Assembly: GCA_014647935.1 (NCBI GenBank)
Contig: BMQD01000032.1
Coordinates: 1-45,107, forward strand
Length of the DNA stretch: 45,107 bases
Reading direction: 5' to 3'
From: Planomonospora parontospora
GTDB lineage: Bacteria > Actinomycetota > Actinomycetes > Streptosporangiales > Streptosporangiaceae
The translations under genes and the position numbers were made by a program. Position 1 is the first letter of the stretch. Each line of letters starts with the position of its first letter. Below, piece by piece: positions 30,191 to 38,326 of this stretch. Under the pieces are notes generated by a model. The model was not told the origin of the DNA. It saw nothing but the letters and a program-made list of their open reading frames with translations, and did not search any database.

Positions 30191-33100
30191 TCAGACCCGC
30201 TGCCAGAGCGCCGGGACGTTCGGCGGCTCCCAGCCGGGCAGCGAGGTGTGCGCCTGCAGGCAGCGGTAGCTCACGCCGTCGTAGGTGACCGTGTCGCCGG
30301 CGGCGTAGCTCTTCCACGTCTCCCACGAGGTCCCACCCGGCCCGCCGCCGTTCACGGTCAGGCTGAGGGTGGCGGAGCGGTCGGCGGAGGCGCCGTCCGC
30401 CCGCAGGGAGACGGTGTAGGTGTTGGGCGGAGTGCTCGCCGAGGTGGTGACGGTCACCGTGGAGGACTGGCCCGCGGTGATGGTCGGCGGGCTGAAGACC
30501 GCGGTCGCGCCGGAGGGCAGGCCGGTGGCGCTCAACGTGATGCTCTGCGCGTCACCGGAGGTGACCGTGGTGCTCAGTACGGCGGTGGCGGACCCTCCCG
30601 CGTCGGTCGAGACCGAGGACGGGCTCACCGAGACCAGGTAGTCGTCCGCCGGCGTCCCGGTCCCGCCGACGGCCAGCTTCCAGATGCCGTACGCCGCGGC
30701 GTCGGCGGCCCGGTCCAGGATCGTGTCGTTGATGTTGGCGACGGTGTCGCAGGAGGCGTGGTAGCAGGAGTCGTACGCGCGGCCCGCCGTACCGCCCCAC
30801 TTGGCGGCCTGAGCCGAGGTCTTGACGGCGCTGGCCCCGGCCGCCACGCCGGAGGTGGGGATGCCCGCGTTGCGGAAGGGCGCGTCGTCGGACCGGTTGG
30901 CGCCCTCGGTGTTCTCCTCGGGCCGGAGGTTCAGCCTGTCGTAGAACTCCTTGAGCGGGGCGGCCGCCGGGGTGGTGATGTTGTTGATGAAGTAGCCGCC
31001 GTTGGGCGAGCCCACCATGTCGTAGTTGTGGTAGGCCTTGATCTTGCTCCGCTCGGTGGCGCCGATCGCGTTGACGTAGAACTCCGAGCCGTTGAGGCCC
31101 TGCTCCTCGTCGGTCCACCAGGCGAATCGCACGTGCTTGGCCATGGACGGGTTCTTCTCCGCCAGGGTGAGGGCGACCTCCAGCAGGGCCGACGAGCCCG
31201 AGGCGTTGTCGTTGACGCCCGGTCCGGCCGCGACGCCGTCCAGGTGGGCTCCGGCCATGACGACCTGGTTCGGGTCGCCGCCGGGCCAGTCGGCGATCAG
31301 GTTCGGTCCCGCGCCGCCGGTGCAGCCGGAGGTGCAGGTCTGACGCGTCACGGTGTAGCCGGCGGCCCGGAGCCTGCCCTCGACGTAGGACACCGAGGCG
31401 GTGTAGCCCGGTCCCGTCGCCCGTCGGTTGCCGCCGTTGGACGCGGCGATGCTCTGGAACTGCTGCAGGTGGGCCTTGACGTCGGCGAGGCTGATGTCCG
31501 GCGCGTCGGTGCCCGGCTGGCCGCTGCCGACTCCCAGGGTGAAGCCGACCCGCTTGTCGGCGCTGGCGCCGTCGAGGGTGACGGTGAGCGGGTAGGACCC
31601 GGTGGGGGTGTCCGCCGAGGTCGTGAGGGTCAGCCGCGAGGTCTGCCCGGCGGAGATGACGGCCGGGCTGAAGGCGGCGGTCACGCCCGAGGGCAGGGAG
31701 TCGGTGCGCAGCGTGATGGATTGGGCGTTCCCGCTGGTCACCGTGGTGCTGATGGTGGCGGTGGCGGACTGGCCCGGTTGGACGTCCGCAGTGGCCGGAT
31801 CGATCGAGGCCGAGTAGTCGTCGTTGCCGCCCTGCGGGGTGCAGGTCGGCTCGCCGGAGACCGCGGGGACGTTGACGGCGTTCCACGAGGCCTTGGTCGC
31901 CTCGAACCAGGCGCAGGTGGGGTCGAGCGCCTTGGCCGCGGAAAGGGTCTGGGAGCGCGACTGGGCGTGGGTCCGGTTGCCGGTGGTCTTCATGTTCAGC
32001 GCGGCGAGGTAGATCCGGCCGGCGTTCTGGATGCCGATGCCGCCGAACGTCCGCGGGTTCGCGCCGGAGCACACCGGGGTGGCGGGTTTGCCGCCGGTCG
32101 GGTCGGTTCCCTCGGCGAGCAGGTAGAACCAGTGGTTCTGCGGCCCGGCTGCGGCGTGCACCTCGGTGCCGGGGATGGAAGAGCTGTAGCAGTCCGGGTC
32201 GCCGTTGGTGCTCGGCCGGTACATGTACCGGATCGGGCCCCGCCCGACCAGGTTGACCTCCTCACCGACCTGGTAGTCGGGCGGGTCGTTGGGGTTGTTC
32301 GCGTAGTGCTCCAGCAGGGCGCCGAAGATGTCACCGGTGGACTCGTTCAGGCCGCCGCTCTCGTTGCTGCTGCCCGCGCCGCCGCTGCCGGCGAACTGGT
32401 AGATCGCGTGGCCGTACTCGTGGCCGACCACGTCCATCGGCGTCGCCTGCTGGGTGCCGGCCTGGTTCTTGCCGAAGTTGGTGTATGAGCCGTTCCAGTA
32501 GGCGTTGACCTGGTTCAGGCCGACGCGGGCGGGGAAGCCGCCGCCCTCACCGGTGAAGCCGTTGTAGCCGAACCAGTCCCGGAGCATGTCCCATTCCTTC
32601 TGCGCCGCCCAGAGGGCGTCCACGCAGGCGGTCTCCAGGTTGGTCCCCTGGCCGTTGCCCCAGGTGTCACCGGACTTGGTGTAGGGGGAGCCGTTCTGGC
32701 CGCCGCAGGCCAGGTTGTTGCGGGTGGTGTCGCGCATCGTGTACGACGATCCGGAGCCGGAGGTGCTGAGGTCCAGGCCGCCGCCGTTGTAGAAGCCATG
32801 GCCGGTTCCCGCCCGGACGGCGTCCCACGAGCTCAGGATCCTGGCGTTGAGGGCGTCGACGTAGACGTGCTGGACGCTCGGGGCGTCCTTGGCCCGGCCG
32901 GTGACGACCACCTCCCACGCCATGCGCGGGGTGTCGGACAGCGCGTGCACGACCAGCGCCGGGGTGCTCACGCTCTCCACCTCGGTGAGCAGGGAGCGGG
33001 CCTTGAGCGCCGCCCGGTCGGCGGTCACGGTGGTCCTGGTGTCCAGCTTCAGTTCGGCGGTCTGCGCCGTGTCGACGCCGGCCACGGTGAACCCGGTGCG

Positions 33101-33442
33101 GTCGGTGGCGACGACCACGTCGCCGCCGTAGACGGGCACGCCCTGGTAGGCGCGCGAATAGGTGAGGAACTGCATGCCGGAGACCGAGACCGCCTTCTTC
33201 AGTGAGAAGACGTCGTCCTGGCCTCTGGCGAGGTCTCGGCGTTCGGCGGCGAGGGCGCTCTCGGCGTTGGCGATGGCACGCCGGCGCGCCTCGGGGTCCG
33301 GGGGTGCGAAGGAGGGCGGGACGGTGGCGCCGGCGGCGTTCGGCGCGTTCGCAGCCGAGGCCGAGGCGGGGACCACCGAGGTCGTGGTCAGGGCGACGGC
33401 CGCCAGCGCGGCGGTGACGCCCAGCATGAACCGGGGATTCAC
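30191..33442 (-). CDS. Secreted M4-M28 double metalloprotease with CBM5_12
   Basis: A 1083-residue exported protein with two peptidases. Order: signal peptide (about 1-30), FTP/PepSY-type propeptide, M4 thermolysin domain (zinc site H341, H345 and probably E367; HEYGH and NESTGD), Ig-like domain (about 530-625), M28 aminopeptidase domain (H733, D745, E779-E780, D808, H895), a second Ig-like domain with similar sequence (SGVTAAFSP versus SGATAVFSP), and a C-terminal CBM5_12 close to that of the LPMO. GTG 33442 follows AGGAG by about 10 bases; the frame is open further upstream but is not secretory there. A LysR-type T-N11-A site lies upstream. Likely role: breakdown of protein in chitinous material. 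Confidence 0.9.
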   Translation of the reverse strand: MNPRFMLGVTAALAAVALTTTSVVPASASAANAPNAAGATVPPSFAPPDPEARRRAIANAESALAAERRDLARGQDDVFSLKKAVSVSGMQFLTYSRAYQGVPVYGGDVVVATDRTGFTVAGVDTAQTAELKLDTRTTVTADRAALKARSLLTEVESVSTPALVVHALSDTPRMAWEVVVTGRAKDAPSVQHVYVDALNARILSSWDAVRAGTGHGFYNGGGLDLSTSGSGSSYTMRDTTRNNLACGGQNGSPYTKSGDTWGNGQGTNLETACVDALWAAQKEWDMLRDWFGYNGFTGEGGGFPARVGLNQVNAYWNGSYTNFGKNQAGTQQATPMDVVGHEYGHAIYQFAGSGGAGSSNESGGLNESTGDIFGALLEHYANNPNDPPDYQVGEEVNLVGRGPIRYMYRPSTNGDPDCYSSSIPGTEVHAAAGPQNHWFYLLAEGTDPTGGKPATPVCSGANPRTFGGIGIQNAGRIYLAALNMKTTGNRTHAQSRSQTLSAAKALDPTCAWFEATKASWNAVNVPAVSGEPTCTPQGGNDDYSASIDPATADVQPGQSATATISTTVTSGNAQSITLRTDSLPSGVTAAFSPAVISAGQTSRLTLTTSADTPTGSYPLTVTLDGASADKRVGFTLGVGSGQPGTDAPDISLADVKAHLQQFQSIAASNGGNRRATGPGYTASVSYVEGRLRAAGYTVTRQTCTSGCTGGAGPNLIADWPGGDPNQVVMAGAHLDGVAAGPGVNDNASGSSALLEVALTLAEKNPSMAKHVRFAWWTDEEQGLNGSEFYVNAIGATERSKIKAYHNYDMVGSPNGGYFINNITTPAAAPLKEFYDRLNLRPEENTEGANRSDDAPFRNAGIPTSGVAAGASAVKTSAQAAKWGGTAGRAYDSCYHASCDTVANINDTILDRAADAAAYGIWKLAVGGTGTPADDYLVSVSPSSVSTDAGGSATAVLSTTVTSGDAQSITLSATGLPSGATAVFSPPTITAGQSSTVTVTTSASTPPNTYTVSLRADGASADRSATLSLTVNGGGPGGTSWETWKSYAAGDTVTYDGVSYRCLQAHTSLPGWEPPNVPALWQRV

Positions 33443-33599
33443 TGGGGGGTGACTCCTCTCGATACCCCTTGTGGGGGTGGGGGGTAAGGAGCCCTGCAGG
33501 GAGCCCGGTGCGCCGGTCCCGTTCGTGGCGGGCGGCGCCTCCGGGCGTGTCCTCGCTTCGGGCTGGACCAAAGCTGACATCGCAGGCGTGGAGCCGAGT

Positions 33600-33631
33600 A
33601 CCCTACGAAATTCCATAACGGCGCGGTATGG
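33600..33631 (-). promoter_or_regulatory. Putative LysR box and -10 of the protease gene
   Basis: CCATAACGGCGCGGTATGG (33613-33631) is an imperfect dyad with the T-N11-A spacing of LysR boxes. On the minus strand it is followed by TAGGGT (33605-33600) with no recognisable -35, as expected for an activated promoter. Confidence 0.45.
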
Positions 33632-33651
33632 CGAGGTGCGGCGGCCGGGAC

Positions 33652-34614
33652 TCACCCGAGGGAGGGGAGCGGGCCGTGCAGCGCCAGCCAGGCGGCGTAG
33701 ACCGGAGTCCTCCGCGCCTTGGCCCAGTAGTCCGCCCTGACCCCCGCGGCCAGATCGGACGCGTACGGCGCGACCGGCCCGTGTTCCGGCCAGCCGAGCA
33801 GGTGCCGGAAGCGCAGCGGGGTGCCGGCCAGCGGACGGATGGTGATGCCCGGATGACCCGTGCTGAGCGCCTGGAACATGCCCACGCACCTGCCGGAGGA
33901 GATCAGGCCGACGGCGAGGCTGAGATCGGCGGCATAGGCGATGCGCGGGGTGAAACCCGCCTCGGCGCAGGCCGTCCAGAAGTGCTCGCGGTGCCCGGCC
34001 TCCGCCAGGGCGTGCAGGCCCCAGTCCTCTCCGGCGAGATCCCGCAGTTCGATCTCGTCCGATCGGGCGAGGGGGTGCGAGGACGCCAGTCCGACGAAGA
34101 TCGGCTCGGTGGCCACACTCACGTAGGTCACGCCCGTCGGCGGGAGGATCTCGTGCCCGGGATAGTCGCCGAGGGTGGCCAGCTCCAGCCGCCCGGACTC
34201 CAGCAGGCCGGGCAGCAGGTCCATGGCCTCTTCGGTCCGTGCCGTGATCTCGGCGTCGGGGATCAGCTCGCCCAGGCGGGTGATGGCGCTGATGCCCAGG
34301 TGGCTGACCATGCAGCCGACCCTGATGGCGGGTCGCGGGCAGCTCTGCCCGATGTAGCGCATGCCGTCCCGGCGCAGCTCGTCGAAGGCGGGCAGCAGCG
34401 ACCGCGCCCTCACCAGCACCCATGCGCCGAACGAGGTGGGACGGGTCCCGCCGCGGTCCCGGTCGAACAGCCGCCCGCCGAACATGCGCTCGATACGCCG
34501 CAACTGGGCGGTGAGGGCGGGCTGGGACATGCCGAGTGCGACCGCGGCCCGTGAGATGCTGCCGTGTTCGGCGACCGCGCAGATCACTCGGAGATGGCGA
34601 ACCTCTAACTCCAT
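33652..34614 (-). CDS. LysR-family regulator
   Basis: A 320-residue LTTR. The N-terminal winged helix (residues 1-60) includes GSISRAAVALGMSQPALTAQ, the recognition helix region; a linker helix and a periplasmic-binding-protein-like effector domain (about 95-300) follow. LysR proteins act as tetramers on T-N11-A sites. It lies directly upstream of the secreted double protease, codirectional, with a candidate box in the spacer, so that gene is the probable target. Inducer unknown. Confidence 0.88.
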   Translation of the reverse strand: MELEVRHLRVICAVAEHGSISRAAVALGMSQPALTAQLRRIERMFGGRLFDRDRGGTRPTSFGAWVLVRARSLLPAFDELRRDGMRYIGQSCPRPAIRVGCMVSHLGISAITRLGELIPDAEITARTEEAMDLLPGLLESGRLELATLGDYPGHEILPPTGVTYVSVATEPIFVGLASSHPLARSDEIELRDLAGEDWGLHALAEAGHREHFWTACAEAGFTPRIAYAADLSLAVGLISSGRCVGMFQALSTGHPGITIRPLAGTPLRFRHLLGWPEHGPVAPYASDLAAGVRADYWAKARRTPVYAAWLALHGPLPSLG

Positions 34615-34623
34615 ACGACGAAG

Positions 34624-34821
34624 CTAATAGTAAAGTTTCTTTCCGATGAAGGCCCAAAAAGGCGGCCCGTCCGGCCCGGCGGGTCGGGTGTGGCAGGACT
34701 TGGCGTTGAACTGCGACGAGTACCGTTCGCGCAGGTGGTCATGGTCCTTGCCCTGCACCTCGTCGCCGCTGAGCACGAGGACGTCCTCCGCGTAGCGCTC
34801 CGAGGCCCGGCATTCCCGAGG
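34624..34821 (-). pseudogene. Possible 3' remnant of an unknown gene
   Basis: A frame of 65 codons is open between two stops and reads like protein: ASERYAEDVLVLSGDEVQGK and later PFWAFIGKKLYY before TAG (34626-34624). It has no ATG; a GTG start would give about 50 residues. Codon choice is coding-like. It looks like the C-terminal end of a gene whose front was lost. Family not recognised. Confidence 0.35.
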
Positions 34822-34850
34822 CTACGGTGAACCGCAAAAACGGGACGATC

Positions 34851-35807
34851 TCAGCCGTATCGCTCGACGAGCGCCTTGCCGATCGAGGCCAGGTGGTCTC
34901 GTACACCCGGAGGGCCGGTCACCTCGAGCCATTCGACCAGCCCGGCGAGCTCGCCCGCGAGGGCGTACTCGTTGTAGCCGCGGATCACGACCTCGATGCG
35001 GCCGTCGATCGTGGAACCTCCCACCTCGAGCCGGTCCCCGAGCCCCATCCGGAGCTTGCCGATCCCTTCGGGAGTGCACACGGCCTGGACTTCGAGGGGT
35101 GTCCGCCTGCGGTCGACCTCGTCGGCGATCTCGCGCCAGCTCTCAGCGAGGTCGAACCCCTCGGGCCGGTGCACGGGGTCGCCGGTCGGGTCGGCGGACG
35201 ACACGCGGTCGATCCGGAAGGTCCGCCGGCCGGCCTCGGTACCGGAGACGAGGTACCACGACGGGCCTTTGGCGACGATGCCTAGCGGGTGGACGGTTCT
35301 CTCGGTTTCGGTGCCTTCGCGGTCGACGTAGCCGAGCCGCACCTGGACGCCGCGGATCACCGCGTCCTGGAGTTCGTCGAGGAAGCGGGGCGGCCGGTGC
35401 TCGATCCGGCTCGACCCCCATCGCTGCGGGTCCATGACCAGTGACGACGCCGCCGCCTCGGCCTGCACCCGGAAGGGCTCCGGCAGGGCGTGGACGAGCT
35501 TGCGCAGAGCCGCCTTCACGGCCGGCGTCGCAGCCGAGGCCGGGCCGGCGACCAGGAACAGGGCGCGGGCCTCACTCGCGGTCAGCCCGGACAGGTCGGT
35601 GCGGGCGCCGCCCACGAGGCGCCAGCCGCCGTTTCGGCCCTGCATGGAGTACACGGGCACCCCGGCCATGGCCAGGGCGTCGAGGTCGCGGCGGGCGGTG
35701 CGCTCGGAGACCTCCAGCTCTCGGGCGACCTCTGCCGCCGTCACCTGCTCGCGCCGCTGCAGCAACAGGAGGACGGCCACCAGCCGGTCGGTTCGCACGC
35801 CGGCCAC
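34851..35807 (-). CDS. YafY-type HTH-WYL regulator
   Basis: A 318-residue regulator. The N-terminal helix-turn-helix (VTAAEVARELEVSERTARRD, about 22-41) is followed by a WYL domain (about 140-220; GPSWYLVSGTEAG holds the W-Y-L core) and a C-terminal WCX extension. WYL domains bind nucleic acid or small ligands. GTG 35807 lies 10 bases from an 11-bp inverted repeat, a likely autoregulatory site. It diverges from the epoxide hydrolase gene, a plausible second target. Confidence 0.9.
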   Translation of the reverse strand: MAGVRTDRLVAVLLLLQRREQVTAAEVARELEVSERTARRDLDALAMAGVPVYSMQGRNGGWRLVGGARTDLSGLTASEARALFLVAGPASAATPAVKAALRKLVHALPEPFRVQAEAAASSLVMDPQRWGSSRIEHRPPRFLDELQDAVIRGVQVRLGYVDREGTETERTVHPLGIVAKGPSWYLVSGTEAGRRTFRIDRVSSADPTGDPVHRPEGFDLAESWREIADEVDRRRTPLEVQAVCTPEGIGKLRMGLGDRLEVGGSTIDGRIEVVIRGYNEYALAGELAGLVEWLEVTGPPGVRDHLASIGKALVERYG

Positions 35808-35817
35808 ACTTCCACAT

Positions 35818-35844
35818 GAAACCGGTCATGAGGTGACCGGTTTC
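35818..35844. promoter_or_regulatory. Operator between WYL regulator and epoxide hydrolase
   Basis: GAAACCGGTCA (35818-35828), 5-base spacer, TGACCGGTTTC (35834-35844): perfect 11-bp arms, next to the WYL start and in the divergent spacer. Confidence 0.7.
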
Positions 35845-35988
35845 GTTCGGCAGGATGGCGACATCACCTCACCGGCGAGTCCCGCCGTCCGCGACCGTAC
35901 CGACCCTCGGCCTCTCCGGGGTGCGCCGACGCGGTCTTGGGGAACCCTCGCCGCCTGATCATCCCGAAAAAGATAGAGAGGAAATTCA

Positions 35989-36942
35989 ATGTTCAATCCA
36001 GCCGATTTTCCCGAGCCCACCCTAGTTCCGGTCAACGGTGTGGAACTCGAAGTCTTCGAAGCGGGTCGGCGAAATGCGGGAAAGCCCATCGTGCTCTGTC
36101 ACGGCTGGCCGGAGCATGCCTTTTCCTGGCGCCACCAGATGTCCGCCTTCGCCGCGGCCGGCTACCACGTCATCGTCCCGAACCAGCGGGGCTACGGCAA
36201 TTCGTCCCGTCCCGGCGAGGTCACCGACTACGACATCGGACATCTGTCGGGCGACCTCATCGCACTTCTCGATCACTACGGGTACGAAGACGCCACCTTC
36301 GTAGGCCATGACTGGGGGGCGTTCGTGGTGTGGGGACTGGCCCTCCTGCATCCGAGCAGGGTGGACAAGGTGGTCGCGCTCAGCGTGCCCTATTTCGAGC
36401 GCGGAGAGCGGCCATGGGTCGAATCCATGGAGGCCGTGCTCGGCGGCGACTTCTACTTCGTCCACTTCAACCGGCGGCCGGGCGTCGCGGACGCGGTTCT
36501 CGAAGAACACACGTCCCGGTTTCTCCGCAACATCTTCCGGAAGAACGAGCCCGCGAGCGAGCCTCAGCCGGGAATGGCGATGATCAACCTCGCCAGAGCG
36601 GGAACACCGCTCGGTGAGCCTCTCATGAGCGACAGCGAGCTGGCCGTCTTCGTCTCCGCCTTCGAATCGACAGGATTCACGGCGAGCATCAACTGGTACC
36701 GGAACCTCGACCGCAACTGGCACCTGCTGGCGGACGCGGACCCGATCATCCGGCAGCCCGCGCTCATGATCTATGGCGACAGGGATCTGGTCGCACGGGG
36801 TGAGAACCTGGCGGAGTTCGTGCCCGACGTGGAGGTGGTCAGCCTTGATTCCGGTCACTGGATCCAGCAGGAGAAGCCGGAAGAAACGAACCAGGCGATT
36901 TTGAAGTGGCTGGAACGGCAGGACGCCGCCCCGGCCCTGTAG
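35989..36942 (+). CDS. Alpha/beta hydrolase, epoxide hydrolase type
   Basis: A 317-residue cytosolic hydrolase. The oxyanion motif is HGWPE, the nucleophile D108 in GHDWGA, the acid D264 or D266 in GDRD, and the base H290 in SGHW. An Asp nucleophile followed by W fits epoxide hydrolases and haloalkane dehalogenases; HGWPE favours the former. AGAGAGGAA lies just before ATG 35989. The cap region (about 140-225) would define the substrate, which is unknown. Confidence 0.9.
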   Translation: MFNPADFPEPTLVPVNGVELEVFEAGRRNAGKPIVLCHGWPEHAFSWRHQMSAFAAAGYHVIVPNQRGYGNSSRPGEVTDYDIGHLSGDLIALLDHYGYEDATFVGHDWGAFVVWGLALLHPSRVDKVVALSVPYFERGERPWVESMEAVLGGDFYFVHFNRRPGVADAVLEEHTSRFLRNIFRKNEPASEPQPGMAMINLARAGTPLGEPLMSDSELAVFVSAFESTGFTASINWYRNLDRNWHLLADADPIIRQPALMIYGDRDLVARGENLAEFVPDVEVVSLDSGHWIQQEKPEETNQAILKWLERQDAAPAL

Positions 36943-37195
36943 CAAAGTCAGCTGTGGCGTCCCCGCCGTTCCGGAGCTCGTGTGCGCAGGAGACGGGCCG
37001 CCGGGGGGGGCGGGGCGGTGGCGGGGCGCCCGCCCGGATCGCGTCCTGGCCGGCAAGGCCCACACCTGCACGGCCGACCGCGCCTGCCTGCGGTGACGCG
37101 CCGGCGTGGCTGAGGGAACTCTCAGGACCCCTCAGCGAAATCAAAGGTCCGGCGGAGCAGACTTCCAAGGTCTTCCCCAGCCCCCGGAGGTCCGC

Positions 37196-38227
37196 ATGAG
37201 GAGCCGTTCCGATGACCATGCGGTCGCGTCATCGATGACCTGGTGGCGGCGGTGGGCCTCATGGGCGGGTCACGCCGCCGGCGGCGCGGCCGCCGCGTAC
37301 GGCTGTGTGCTGCTGGTGGCCGCGCTCAAGGGGTACCGCTCCTTCCTCGGCGTCACCGACCTCGGTCTGCCCGACGTCACGTGGCCGGGCGCGGCCGTGC
37401 TGCTCGTCGGATCCGCGGTCGCGGCCGCCACCGTACGCCCCTGGGGCGCACGACTGCCGCCTGGTGCCGTGTCGGCCGGCGCGTGGGGCGTGGCGGCGCT
37501 GGCCCTGGTGGGGAGCTGCTGGGTGCTGCTCAACCTGGTCCAGCTGGTCCTGACCGGTACGGTCACCGACCGGCACGGCGACAGCGACTGGGTGACCTTC
37601 GCCGAGCGGCTGTGCCTGGCCGTCGTGGGAGCCCTGTTCACGGCCGCCGCGCTGGCGCACGCCCGCCGCAGCGCCGGCCTCTGCCCCCGGTGCGGCCGGG
37701 CGCATCCGCCGCAGGCGTCGGGCCGGAGGCATCCCGCGCCGCACGCGGCGCCCCCGGTGGTACGGCGGATCGCCTACGCCGGCTGCTGCGCGTTCCTTCC
37801 CTACCTCACCCTGCACGCCCTCGGCGCGGCCGGCGTCCCCGGCATCGAGCCCGGCGGATTCCGGCCGACCTGGCCCATGGTGCTGGCGGGGGTCTGCGGC
37901 GTCGGGCTGGCGGTGTTCCTGCTGCTGGGGCTCGTCCGGCCGTGGGGCATGGTCTTCCCCCGCTGGACGTTGTGGCTGGCGGGCCGGCGGGTGCCCCGGT
38001 TCCTGCCGCTGGCACCGGTCTGGGTGCTCGCGCCGACCCTGGCCCTGTACGGCACCGGCAGCGGGATCCTCGCCGGGGCCGGCCTCCTGGGCGACGGCCT
38101 GCTCGGCATCGGCGGGGCTGCGTCGCTGGCGTTCGGCGGCTACGGCTGGGCGCTGGCCGTCGCCGCCGTCTCCTACCAGAACCGGACCCGGCCCCTATGC
38201 GTTGCGACGAAAGCAGCCGCTCCCTGA
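37196..38227 (+). CDS. Hypothetical multi-spanning membrane protein
   Basis: A 343-residue protein with about eight hydrophobic segments and a CPRCGRAH zinc-ribbon-like pair (about residues 162-169) in the central loop. CGGAGG sits 5 bases before ATG 37196, supporting that start over codons upstream. No family was recognised; such proteins are scattered in actinomycetes. The stop codon lies in the loop of a 10-bp hairpin. Confidence 0.75.
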   Translation: MRSRSDDHAVASSMTWWRRWASWAGHAAGGAAAAYGCVLLVAALKGYRSFLGVTDLGLPDVTWPGAAVLLVGSAVAAATVRPWGARLPPGAVSAGAWGVAALALVGSCWVLLNLVQLVLTGTVTDRHGDSDWVTFAERLCLAVVGALFTAAALAHARRSAGLCPRCGRAHPPQASGRRHPAPHAAPPVVRRIAYAGCCAFLPYLTLHALGAAGVPGIEPGGFRPTWPMVLAGVCGVGLAVFLLLGLVRPWGMVFPRWTLWLAGRRVPRFLPLAPVWVLAPTLALYGTGSGILAGAGLLGDGLLGIGGAASLAFGGYGWALAVAAVSYQNRTRPLCVATKAAAP

Positions 38228-38244
38228 ACGAACCGGAGCGGCTG
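38214..38244 (+). terminator. Hairpin overlapping the stop codon
   Basis: CAGCCGCTCC (38214-38223) pairs perfectly with GGAGCGGCTG (38235-38244); the 11-base loop contains the TGA at 38225-38227. Probable terminator of the membrane protein gene. Confidence 0.6.
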
Positions 38245-38326
38245 ATGCCGCCGAAGAAGACAAGACTGCTCTTTTCCGGCGTTCCTCCCTAGATTTCCCG
38301 GCACGACCGACGAGGAGGAGGACGCC

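Noticed and set aside
29960-32488. 842-codon plus-strand frame opposite the protease
   Set aside because: Low-complexity Gly/Val/Arg product, no ribosome site; the minus strand encodes a clear M4-M28 protein.
33443-34657. Long N-terminal extension of the protease frame overlapping the LysR gene
   Set aside because: Arg/Pro-rich, not secretory, antisense-like composition; the signal peptide begins at GTG 33442.
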